From JANLYC01 sp963750495 (GTDB lineage Bacteria > Actinomycetota > Actinomycetes > Propionibacteriales > Nocardioidaceae): a stretch of DNA of 64,000 nt. Under the pieces are notes generated by a model. That model had not been told where the DNA came from, did no database searches, and worked only from the letters and a program-made list of their open reading frames with translations. A program made the position numbers and the translations under genes. This document shows positions 44,237-52,118 of the stretch, in pieces (positions within the stretch are counted from its first letter, which is position 1; each line of letters opens with the position of its first letter). Location: contig CAVVQV010000008.1 of NCBI GenBank assembly GCA_963750495.1, positions 372,001 to 436,000 of the forward strand, in the 5' to 3' direction.

Positions 44237-45265
44237 CTACTTGTACGCGATCCCTGCACTGGCAGGGCCGGTCAACGGCAAGATCTCGACGCGCTGGAAG
44301 CCCACCTCGCGGCACCAGCCGGCGAAGTCAGCACCGGTGTAGTCGAAGGCGTCACCGAACTCGATCAACATGTTCAACGACATCAGGAGACCGAACGCGT
44401 TCTCACGGCGCGCGTCATCGATGAGGTTCTCGATGACGATGAAGGCGCCACCCTCCGGGAGGGCTTCGTACGCCGACCGGATCAGCTCCAGCTTCCGGTC
44501 GAGGTTCCAGTCGTGCAGGATCATGCCCATCGTGATGACGTCGGCTGACGGGAGCGCGTCGGTGAAGAAGTCTCCGGAGGCTGTCGTCACCCGGTCGGCC
44601 ACGCCGGCGGCACTGATGGTCTTGTCGGCTATCGGAGAGACCACGGGGAGGTCGAAGGATGTGCACCTCAGATGTGGGTGGTGCGCGGCGAGGATCGTGC
44701 TCAGCTGTCCTGTGGCGCCGCCGACGTCACACACGGTCTGATAGCGCGAGAAGTCGAACGCCTCCGCCAACGCGTGGAAGTTGCCGAGCGAGATGCCTGA
44801 CATCGCGTGCATGAACTGCTCGAGCCGGGCGGTGTCGCTGTAGAGCTCGGCGAACATCGGCTTGCCGGTGTGCTTGATCTCGTTCTGCGGCTGCCCTGTC
44901 TGCAGCGCCTCGGTCAGGCCGCCCCAGAACCCGTAGAGCCGTGCGCTCATCATCTCCAGGATGCCGCCGATGTACGTCGGGCTGTCCTTGTCGAGGAACG
45001 CTGCAGATTCCGGAGCGTTGCGATACTTGCCGTCGGGGCCGTCCCCGTCGCGCTCCAGGAAGCCGAGGGCCACCAGAGTGTCGAAGAGGTCGTAGATGCC
45101 GCGCTCGTGCAGACCGCACCGGGCTCCTAGCTGCGCGCCCGTGAGTGACGCATCCGCCAGGTGGGTGAACACGTCGAGGTCGACAGCTGAGAGCAACGTC
45201 CGGGACGCCCAGAAGCCGGCGCCGACCTGCATGATGTGAGACGGGTCCAACTGCTGCGAGGGCAT
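44237..45265 (-). CDS. SAM-dependent O-methyltransferase (COMT-like)
   Basis: 342 residues from the ATG at 45265 (AGGGAG upstream). N-terminal winged-helix dimerisation domain (about 1-100) and a methyltransferase domain with V-C-D-V-G-G-A-T-G-Q motif I, and the catalytic H-D-W motif (L-H-D-W-N) of plant-type and polyketide O-methyltransferases. No biosynthetic cluster surrounds it. The open frame extends to 45424 but the added part is low quality. Confidence 0.9.
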   Translation of the reverse strand: MPSQQLDPSHIMQVGAGFWASRTLLSAVDLDVFTHLADASLTGAQLGARCGLHERGIYDLFDTLVALGFLERDGDGPDGKYRNAPESAAFLDKDSPTYIGGILEMMSARLYGFWGGLTEALQTGQPQNEIKHTGKPMFAELYSDTARLEQFMHAMSGISLGNFHALAEAFDFSRYQTVCDVGGATGQLSTILAAHHPHLRCTSFDLPVVSPIADKTISAAGVADRVTTASGDFFTDALPSADVITMGMILHDWNLDRKLELIRSAYEALPEGGAFIVIENLIDDARRENAFGLLMSLNMLIEFGDAFDYTGADFAGWCREVGFQRVEILPLTGPASAGIAYK

Positions 45266-45443
45266 GCCTGGCTCCCTTGTTCTGGGGTGCGCCGTGTCGG
45301 TACCGGTGCTGAGCCCGGTCTGAGCCCGGTGCGACGCCCATGGGAGCGGGGCCGTATGACACCTTGCCACAACGTCTCGGCCACGGACAGTGCACCAACC
45401 CCCCGAAAGGGATCGAGCCTGCACCGGCGACCCGGTCTGGCTG

Positions 45444-45998
45444 TCAGGCAGCAGACCTCTCCCGGTAGAGGTCGCGCAGGACGCCGATCTCGCCGCCGTG
45501 ATGCATGGTCTCGCGGCTCACGTGCAGCACGAGGGCACCCATGGGGTCGTCGCGGAATGGTCCGCCGAGCGGACCCACGGGTGCGGCAAGTCTCACGTCG
45601 TCCAGGCCGGCGATTCCGTCTCGCCACCGCGTGTAGGTCTCTTCGAGCAGGTCGACCGCAGCCTCGGCGGTGCCTGGAACGGGTGGCTGGTAGCGCGGGT
45701 CGAACATGTCCGTGCCCACCCGGGAGTCGGGGCCGAAGAAGCACAGGGACCGAGTGCCCAGGTTGCCCACCGCGAGGTGCGCCAGCCGCCACGCGATCGT
45801 GGTGACGTGCTCGCGGCCGTCGTCAGGGCCTTCTTCGACCATCCAGCCTCCGGCGGGGTCGGGTCGCACGGACCAGCAGCCGGCGGCCGGTTCCCATCGG
45901 AACTCGTCGTCCGTCAGTCCGGCCAGCCGGGGAAAGAGGTGTGCCTCCATGTAGAAGTCGAGCTGGTCGACCAGCATCGATGTCCAGATCTTTGTCAT
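45444..45998 (-). CDS. DinB-family protein
   Basis: 184 residues from the ATG at 45998. A four-helix DinB/YfiT fold with metal His candidates in R-L-A-H-L-A-V-G-N and M-H-H-G-G-E-I-G, and the W-E-P-A-A-G-C-W-S-V segment common in actinobacterial members. DinB-like proteins include bacillithiol and mycothiol S-transferases. Function unproven. Confidence 0.85.
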   Translation of the reverse strand: MTKIWTSMLVDQLDFYMEAHLFPRLAGLTDDEFRWEPAAGCWSVRPDPAGGWMVEEGPDDGREHVTTIAWRLAHLAVGNLGTRSLCFFGPDSRVGTDMFDPRYQPPVPGTAEAAVDLLEETYTRWRDGIAGLDDVRLAAPVGPLGGPFRDDPMGALVLHVSRETMHHGGEIGVLRDLYRERSAA

Positions 45999-46128
45999 GG
46001 CAAGGACCTTCGCACAGCCCTCCGACACCCACCACTGCTGGCGTGCGCGCGTGGATGGCAAAGGCTTTACGCTCGCAGCAGCGACGGCAGATCACGATGC
46101 CGACACCCACGCACGACGGGAGGAGCCG

Positions 46129-46458
46129 ATGATCTTCATCACCGCCAGGTTCGAGGTGAAGCACGACGATGCTGACCGGTGGCCACAGATCACCGCGGAC
46201 TTCACCGCCGCAACCCGGGCCGAGCCTGGATGCCTGTGGTTCGACTGGTCCCGCAGTGTCGACGATCCCGATGTGTACGTCCTGGTGGAGGCGTTCCGTG
46301 ACGGAGAGGCGGGGGCGGCACACGTCGGCTCCGACCACTTCGCCCAGGCGCGGCAGACGTTGCCTCCACACCTCGCCTCGACGCCGCGCATCGTGTCACA
46401 GACCGTCGACCAGGACGACTGGTCCGAACTCGGTGAGCTGGCCGTCGGGACCGACTGA
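46129..46458 (+). CDS. Antibiotic biosynthesis monooxygenase (ABM) domain protein
   Basis: 109 residues from the ATG at 46129 (GGGAGGAG upstream). A ferredoxin-like dimeric domain with the ABM pattern: A-R-F-E-V-K, a helix with F-T-A-A-T-R-A-E-P-G-C-L-W-F-D-W, and V-Y-V-L-V-E-A-F. In context likely a small quinol-type monooxygenase or sensor; no redox partner is nearby. Reads divergently from the DinB gene. Confidence 0.88.
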   Translation: MIFITARFEVKHDDADRWPQITADFTAATRAEPGCLWFDWSRSVDDPDVYVLVEAFRDGEAGAAHVGSDHFAQARQTLPPHLASTPRIVSQTVDQDDWSELGELAVGTD

Positions 46459-46555
46459 CAGGCAGCGCGACCCTCGCCTCATGCAGTAGGTTGGCTTGAT
46501 CCGGTACGACGACGGCCCGACCCTGCGGCCCGGCTCACCGGGGCAGAGAGCCGAC

Positions 46556-46801
46556 ATGTCCTTGATCGAGTCACGCGTCTCGCAGTCCCCGAACCTGTCT
46601 GTTCTTGCGCGCCGCTTGGCCAGTGCCCGAGATGCCCTCGAGGCCGAACGCCGCAACACTCAGCGTCAGCCCGGCCGCAGCGAGATCCAGCGAAGGCACC
46701 TGCTCTCGTGCCTGGAGGCGTACGCCGCCGGTCTGGCCGAACGCCGCCTCCCCATCCCGCCGGCCCTGCGCGACGAGCTTCGGTTGCGCCGGCGCCTTTG
46801 A
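46556..46801 (+). CDS. Small basic hypothetical protein
   Basis: 81 residues from the ATG at 46556, Arg-rich and predicted helical (L-A-R-R-L-A-S-A-R-D-A-L-E-A-E-R). A longer TTG start at 46496 is possible. No family recognised; the codon pattern suggests a real gene, and the gene ends 21 bp before the convergent amidase. Confidence 0.5.
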   Translation: MSLIESRVSQSPNLSVLARRLASARDALEAERRNTQRQPGRSEIQRRHLLSCLEAYAAGLAERRLPIPPALRDELRLRRRL

Positions 46802-46822
46802 GGCATCTCGGACCCGGCTGAG

Positions 46823-47935
46823 TCAGGCGACCAACGCTGCCCAGGTGTCGGGGCCGACCACGCCGTCCGCGCTCAGTGCGCGCGACTGCTGGAACGACAC
46901 GACGGCCGACGTGGTCCCGCTCCCGAACACACCATCCACGGTCGCGGAGTACCCCCGGGCGGTCACTGCCGTCTGAGCTCCGCGGACGGTCTCTCCGGTG
47001 GAGCCCTGGGCGACCGTGACCACCAGTCGCTCCCAGGTCTGCGCACCGATGATGCCGTCGGTCGAGAGCCCGTTGGCGGCCTGGAACGATGAGACCGCGG
47101 ACGCAGTGGCAGGCCCGAAGTCGCCGTCCGCGCTGATCGACGATCCGTGCTGACGCAAGAGGTACTGCGCGGTGGTCACCCGGAAACCGGTGGCGCCCTG
47201 CTGCAGCGTGGACCAGCTCCGCGCGGGCGGCGGAGGGGTGCCGAGCTTTGCTGCGACCGCGCTGCGCAGTGCCGGCAGCTGGGCATAGAACGCATCGCCG
47301 GGGCACTCGGTGGCGACGAAGTCTCGGTGTCCGTAGATCTGCGCGGCCGGGATGGCGTAGGTCTGGCAGAGGTACGCGACCAGGTCGACCAGCTTGTCGT
47401 ACTGGACGCTCGGCGGTGTCGTCGTGGTGTAGGTGCCCTCGTTCTCGATGCCGAGCGCGTACGAGTTCTGTCCGGTGCAGTGTGCGCCGAGCACGAACGT
47501 GGAGCCACCCGCGAGCGTCTCCAACGTGCGGTGCCGTCCTTCGGTGACGAAGCCACCGCGACTGACGGTGAAGTGTTGCCCCGTGTCGATCCAGCCCCGG
47601 TCGAAGTGTGACTGCTGGATGCTGCGCGACAACGCATAGGCATGGGCCTGCGAGTAGTCAGTCGAGTTGGCGCTCGCGGTGTGATGGATGACGACCTTGG
47701 TGGGTCGGTACGCGTTGATGCTGATCGTGCCCGTGGGCGGTTGGGCTCCCCAGGTGTCACAGGCAGCGATGCTGGGCATGCTCACAGCACGGGCCGTCGA
47801 GGCCCAGCCCAGGTCGAGGCCGCCGACAGCGGCGGCCGCACCGAGGGTCATGGCTCCACGCAGGAGTGCGCGGCGGGAAAGGTGGTGCCTGGGCGTCGAG
47901 TCGACCCGGCGGGGTACCGAGCGGCGTACGGTCAT
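46823..47935 (-). CDS. Tat-exported N-acetylmuramoyl-L-alanine amidase with two PG-binding domains
   Basis: 370 residues from the ATG at 47935 (GAGGAC upstream). A Tat signal with S-R-R-A-L-L-R-G, then a PGRP/Amidase_2 domain with zinc residues in V-I-H-H-T-A-S, G-H-R-D and the T-E-C-P-G-D Cys, and two peptidoglycan-binding_1 repeats (S-A-D-G-D-F-G-P-A-T and T-V-D-G-V-F-G-S-G-T). It would cleave the lactyl-Ala bond of peptidoglycan outside the membrane. Confidence 0.92.
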   Translation of the reverse strand: MTVRRSVPRRVDSTPRHHLSRRALLRGAMTLGAAAAVGGLDLGWASTARAVSMPSIAACDTWGAQPPTGTISINAYRPTKVVIHHTASANSTDYSQAHAYALSRSIQQSHFDRGWIDTGQHFTVSRGGFVTEGRHRTLETLAGGSTFVLGAHCTGQNSYALGIENEGTYTTTTPPSVQYDKLVDLVAYLCQTYAIPAAQIYGHRDFVATECPGDAFYAQLPALRSAVAAKLGTPPPPARSWSTLQQGATGFRVTTAQYLLRQHGSSISADGDFGPATASAVSSFQAANGLSTDGIIGAQTWERLVVTVAQGSTGETVRGAQTAVTARGYSATVDGVFGSGTTSAVVSFQQSRALSADGVVGPDTWAALVA

Positions 47936-48016
47936 GGCGGAGGTCCTCACGGGTGCGGTGTGGGTCGGGCCTTCCGCGTCACCCTAGGGTCTGTTCGGGT
48001 CACTTTGCCCTGCGCC

Positions 48017-49240
48017 TCACGCCGGCAGGATCCGCCCGACCACCTCGCCGAGCGTCACTCGAGCGCCGTTCGCTCCGGGGGCCCAGCCGGTCATCGTGAC
48101 CACGTCGCCGTCCTCGAGGAACCCGCGTTCGCTGCCGTCGTCCAGCGTGACGGGTTCGGTGCCGTTCCAGGTGCGTTCCAGCAGGCTGCCGAACGTCGTG
48201 CGCTCCGCACCGCTGACGGTCCCGGACGCAAACAGGTCACCGTCCCGGATGCTGGCACCGTTGACCGTCAGGTGTGCCAGCATCTGCGCCGGCGACCAGT
48301 ACATGTCCCGGAACTCCGGGGAGCTCACCAGCGAGCCGTTGATCCGTACCTCCAGGTGCAGGTCCAGCCCGAAGCGGTCCCGATCGCTCTCACCCTGCAG
48401 GTAGGGGAGTGGTACCGGATCCTGGCCGGGCAGCGGTACCTCGGCCGCGGCCAGGGCTTCCAGCGGCACCACCCAGGCAGAGATGCTGGTCGCGAACGAC
48501 TTGCCGAGGAACGGCCCGAGTGGCACGTACTCCCAGGCCTGGATGTCGCGCGCGCTCCAGTCGTTGAGGAGCACGACACCGAAGAGGTGGTCGCGGGCCT
48601 CACGAACCGAGACCGAGGTCCCGAGCGCGGTCTCGCCGGCCACCACGAACCCGACCTCGCACTCGATGTCCAACGTGGTGCTCGGACCGAAGGGGGGCAC
48701 CCCGTCTGCACCTGGCCGCCGCTGTCCGGTGGGACGTACGACGTCGGAGCCGCTGACCACCACGGTTCCGGCCCGGCCGTGGTAGCCGATGGGGAGGTGC
48801 TTCCAGTTCGGCGGCAGGTCAGGTGAGTCCGGGCGGAAGATCTTGCCCACGTTGGTGGCATGCACCTCACTGGCGTAGAAGTCGACGTAGTCAGCCACCT
48901 CGACGGGCAGCAGCATGGTCACCGACGCGATGTCGATCAGCTGTTGCTCGACCAGCTCGCGGTGGGTGTCGTCATGGACCAGCTCCGTGACCCACTGGCG
49001 GATCTCGCTGCACTCCCGCGTCCCGAGCGACATCAGCCCGTTCAACGAGCGACGGGCGAAGACGTCGGCGTGCGGGTGAGACAGCGCCGCGGACACCTCT
49101 GCCAGGTCGATCACCCGGTCGCCGACGCGGACGCCGACCCGGGCTGGCGAACCCTCGACCGAGAACACCCCGTACGGCAGCGTGCGGACGCCGTAGGGTG
49201 CGTCATCGGTCAGGTCCAGCGACTCGGCGACCCAGGCCAT
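48017..49240 (-). CDS. fahA: Fumarylacetoacetase
   Basis: 407 residues. N-terminal FAA_hydrolase_N-like beta domain, then the catalytic mixed-beta-roll with Y-D/E-type metal ligands: D-F-Y-A-S-E (Asp ligand segment), D-I-E-C-E-V-G-F and V-L-L-N-D-W-S-A-R-D-I-Q-x-W-E, all as in FAH. It cleaves fumarylacetoacetate to fumarate and acetoacetate, the last step of tyrosine/phenylalanine catabolism through homogentisate. Its ATG overlaps the stop of the preceding gene (TGATG), so the two are translationally coupled. Confidence 0.95.
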   Translation of the reverse strand: MAWVAESLDLTDDAPYGVRTLPYGVFSVEGSPARVGVRVGDRVIDLAEVSAALSHPHADVFARRSLNGLMSLGTRECSEIRQWVTELVHDDTHRELVEQQLIDIASVTMLLPVEVADYVDFYASEVHATNVGKIFRPDSPDLPPNWKHLPIGYHGRAGTVVVSGSDVVRPTGQRRPGADGVPPFGPSTTLDIECEVGFVVAGETALGTSVSVREARDHLFGVVLLNDWSARDIQAWEYVPLGPFLGKSFATSISAWVVPLEALAAAEVPLPGQDPVPLPYLQGESDRDRFGLDLHLEVRINGSLVSSPEFRDMYWSPAQMLAHLTVNGASIRDGDLFASGTVSGAERTTFGSLLERTWNGTEPVTLDDGSERGFLEDGDVVTMTGWAPGANGARVTLGEVVGRILPA

Positions 49241-50058
49241 CAGGCCTCCTTCACGGTCGTGACAAGACCCAGGGCGACGAGATCATCGACCGGGTCACTG
49301 ACTCCGCAACAGCCGAACGACACGAAGGACCTGCGCACGGCCGTGGCCTCGTCAGCCGACCAGCCGAGCACCGCGTCGACGAGCGGGGCGGCGGTGCGCT
49401 GGGCGAGGATCTCGGCGATGTCGCGCTCCCCTGCCCCGGCGAGTGCGGCGCCGACTCCCACGAGCAGGTTGAGGAATCCGTGGTGCTCGAAGCCGGTGGC
49501 GGTGTCGCGGAACCGCACGGCATGGTGGAGTCCCGCGGTGTACTTCATCGGAGTACCTGCTCGCGCGGCCCCGACGACGATGCGCGCCAGGTGTACCTCG
49601 TCGGGAAACGCGGATGTCGTCGTGCCACCGGTGCGGAACTTGCCGACATAGTTGCCCTGGTCGGAGGATGCGATGGCCTCGAGCACGGCAAGTCCCGCGT
49701 CGTCGGCAGTGACCTCGCAGGCCACCGGCAGGCCATCAGGAGACGCCGGTAATGGAAGTGCGCGAACCGGAAGCTCAGCTCCCACGACGCGCAGGCCAGG
49801 CACCGGTCCGGGAGCGGTCGTGGACCCGAGCACGACGACGTCGAGTGGCGGGGAGCCGGCAGCCACATGGGCGGCTCCGACCTCACGCCAGCGGTCGGCG
49901 TGCACGAGCAGCGGCCCGACGTAGCGGGCCAGCGCCCCCGCGCGATAGTCGAGGTGCTCGGCGATGGCCGTGGTGGCGTCGGCGTTTCCGGGAGGGAACA
50001 TCGCCGCGTCGTCGACAAGCCGGTCGAACAAGCCGGGCGGAGCATCTTCGGGCGGCAC
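49240..50058 (-). CDS. Uncharacterised protein of the homogentisate locus
   Basis: 272 residues from the GTG at 50058 (a GTG at 50076 adds six). I do not recognise the family. It looks like an alpha/beta (possibly TIM-barrel) enzyme with conserved-looking blocks: L-F-D-R-L-V-D-D-A-A-M-F-P-P-G near the N-terminus, V-G-K-F-R-T-G-G near the middle, K-Y-T-A-G-L-H-H (about 180) and H-H-G-F-L-N-L, and a C-terminal F-G-C-C-G. Stop overlaps fahA's ATG by 1 nt, and it is divergent from hmgA with about 50 bp between. The context points to the step between these enzymes, maleylacetoacetate to fumarylacetoacetate, but this is untested. Confidence 0.75.
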   Translation of the reverse strand: MPPEDAPPGLFDRLVDDAAMFPPGNADATTAIAEHLDYRAGALARYVGPLLVHADRWREVGAAHVAAGSPPLDVVVLGSTTAPGPVPGLRVVGAELPVRALPLPASPDGLPVACEVTADDAGLAVLEAIASSDQGNYVGKFRTGGTTTSAFPDEVHLARIVVGAARAGTPMKYTAGLHHAVRFRDTATGFEHHGFLNLLVGVGAALAGAGERDIAEILAQRTAAPLVDAVLGWSADEATAVRRSFVSFGCCGVSDPVDDLVALGLVTTVKEA

Positions 50059-50106
50059 GTCAGCACCGTACTGCACGGCAGCCGACGTGTGTGGCAGGGT
50101 TGGAAC

Positions 50107-51348
50107 GTGGCTTACTACCGGTCCGTGGGCTCGGTCCCACCCAAGCGGCACACCCAGCACCGACCCGACGGCGAGACCCTGGCCTTCGAGGAGCTGATGG
50201 GCGAGGAGGGCTTCTCGTCGGACTCGTCGCTGCTCTACCACCGCAACCTGCCGTCGCGGATCGTCGCCTCCGATCCGTGGGTGGTCCCGGACCTGTCGAC
50301 GAAGCCCAACCATCCGCTCAAGCCGCTGCACCTCAAGCTGCACGACCTGTTCGATGCCGACGCTGTCGCCGACGTCGATGTCGTGCGCGGGCGCCGGTTG
50401 GTGCTCGGAAACGCCGATGTCCGGATCTCGTACGTGGTGGCAGGTGCCACGTCCCCGCTGTACCGCAACGGCATCGGCGACGAGTGCTGCTACGTCGAAC
50501 GCGGCAGCGCGCGGGTGGAGACGATCTTCGGGTCGTTCGAGGTCGGTCAGGGTGACTACGTCGTGATCCCGCGAGCCACCACCCACCGGTGGATCCCGTC
50601 CGGTGAGGGCGAGCCGTTGCGCGTGTACTGCATCGAGGCCAACTCGCACATCTCACCGCCCAAGCGCTACCTCTCGAAGTTCGGCCAGCTGCTCGAGCAC
50701 GCGCCGTACTGCGAGCGGGACCTGCGGTGCCCAGCAGGTCCGTTGCTGGCAGCCGACGTCGGGGCCGAGCCCGACGGCGACACCGAGGTCTACATCAAGC
50801 ATCGCGGGAACGGTCCGAGCGGGGTCGTCGGCACGGTCTTCACCTACCCCTTCCACCCGTTCGACGTCGTCGGCTGGGACGGGTGCCTGTACCCGTTCGT
50901 GTTCAACGTGTCGGACTTCGAGCCCATCACCGGTCGGGTCCACCAGCCACCACCGGTCCACCAGGTCTTCGAGGGCTACAACTTCGTCGTCTGCAACTTC
51001 GTGCCGCGCAAGGTCGACTATCACCCGTTGTCGATCCCGGTGCCGTACTACCACTCCAACGTCGACAGCGACGAGATCATGTTCTACGTCGACGGCGACT
51101 ACGAGGCACGCAAGGGGTCGGGCATCGGGAAAGGGTCCATCACGGTCCACCCCGGTGGGCACGCCCACGGGCCGCAGACCGGTGCCTACGAGCGTTCGAT
51201 CGGGGTGGAGTACTTCGACGAGCTGGCGGTCATGGTCGACACGTTCCGCCCGCTCGAGCTCGGTGAGGCAGGCCAGGCCAGCGACGACGGCGCGTACGCC
51301 TGGTCCTGGGCCAAGAACACCGGGGCGGCGCCGGACGCGAGCGGCTGA
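50107..51348 (+). CDS. hmgA: Homogentisate 1,2-dioxygenase
   Basis: 413 residues from the GTG at 50107. It contains the family blocks Y-Y-R-S-V-G at the start, the R-N-G-x-G-D-E cupin strand, C-I-E-A-N-S-H-I, F-x-Y-P-F-H-P-F-D-V-V-G-W-D-G, and the iron site in Y-Y-H-S-N-V-D-S-D-E, with H-P-G-G-H-A-H-G-P. It opens the ring of homogentisate to maleylacetoacetate. It is divergent from the fahA pair. Its last 163 nt are overlapped in antisense by the glycosyltransferase gene. Confidence 0.95.
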   Translation: MAYYRSVGSVPPKRHTQHRPDGETLAFEELMGEEGFSSDSSLLYHRNLPSRIVASDPWVVPDLSTKPNHPLKPLHLKLHDLFDADAVADVDVVRGRRLVLGNADVRISYVVAGATSPLYRNGIGDECCYVERGSARVETIFGSFEVGQGDYVVIPRATTHRWIPSGEGEPLRVYCIEANSHISPPKRYLSKFGQLLEHAPYCERDLRCPAGPLLAADVGAEPDGDTEVYIKHRGNGPSGVVGTVFTYPFHPFDVVGWDGCLYPFVFNVSDFEPITGRVHQPPPVHQVFEGYNFVVCNFVPRKVDYHPLSIPVPYYHSNVDSDEIMFYVDGDYEARKGSGIGKGSITVHPGGHAHGPQTGAYERSIGVEYFDELAVMVDTFRPLELGEAGQASDDGAYAWSWAKNTGAAPDASG

Positions 51349-52118
51349 AGCGCGATCCGCCCGGTGGCCAGTGTCCAGGCGAGCCGGGCGATGCCGCGCA
51401 GGTCCGTCATCGCGGTCCGCACCACGTCGACCGTGCTCGTCGGGTCGTCCAGCCAGTCCACCGGCACCTCGTGGATGCGCAGCGACGATCGCTCTGCCAG
51501 CACGAGCAGCTCGGTGTCGAAGAACCAGCCGTCGTCGCGCACCAACGGCACGAGCTGGAGCGCGACATCGCGCCGCAACGCCTTGAATCCGCATTGCGCG
51601 TCGGCGAAGCCGGTCCGCAACGTCGCGTGCAGCAGCAGGTTGTAGCTGCGGGAGATGAGATCACGCTTCCGGCCCCGGCGTACGCGGGAACCGCGGCTGA
51701 GCCGGGAGCCGATCGCGACGTCTGAGTGACCGCTCAGCAACGGTGCCAGCAGCGGCAGCAGCGCATTGAGATCCGTCGACAGGTCGACGTCCATGTAGGC
51801 GACGATCGACGAACGCGAGCGTAACCAGGTGTGCCGCAAGGCCCGACCGCGACCCTGCTGGGCGAGGTGGACCGATTCGACCTCCTCGAACGCACTGGCC
51901 AGCCGGTCGGCCACCTCGGCGGTGGCGTCCGTGCTCCCGTTGTCGGCGATGGTGACCCGCGTGGAGAAGGGCATCGACCGCAGGTAGCCGACCAGGCGAC
52001 GAATCGAGGTCTCCAGGTCTCGCTCCTCGTTGTAGACGGGCACGACGATCTCGACCACGGCCACGTGATCAGCCTCGGGTGCGTCGTCTTCCACGGAACG
52101 GCGCACGAGGGCGGTCAT
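51186..52118 (-). CDS. Family 2 glycosyltransferase
   Basis: 310 residues from the ATG at 52118. GT2 fold: E-I-V-V-P-V-Y-N-E-E, A-D-N-G-S-T-D-A-T, the D-V-D-L-S-T-D metal motif, and the D-A-Q-C-G-F-K-A-L dolichol-phosphate-transferase-like segment, suggesting transfer to a polyprenyl phosphate. ATG overlaps the preceding gene's TGA by 4 nt (ATGA). The C-terminal about 54 residues are antisense to hmgA and look unlike a GT2 tail. Confidence 0.9.
   Translation of the reverse strand: MTALVRRSVEDDAPEADHVAVVEIVVPVYNEERDLETSIRRLVGYLRSMPFSTRVTIADNGSTDATAEVADRLASAFEEVESVHLAQQGRGRALRHTWLRSRSSIVAYMDVDLSTDLNALLPLLAPLLSGHSDVAIGSRLSRGSRVRRGRKRDLISRSYNLLLHATLRTGFADAQCGFKALRRDVALQLVPLVRDDGWFFDTELLVLAERSSLRIHEVPVDWLDDPTSTVDVVRTAMTDLRGIARLAWTLATGRIALQPLASGAAPVFLAQDQAYAPSSLAWPASPSSSGRNVSTMTASSSKYSTPIERS

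Noticed and set aside
49240..50058. Considered as part of fahA or as a regulator
   Set aside because: It has its own start and stop, no helix-turn-helix, and a composition unlike the FAA N-domain, so it is kept as an enzyme-like unknown.
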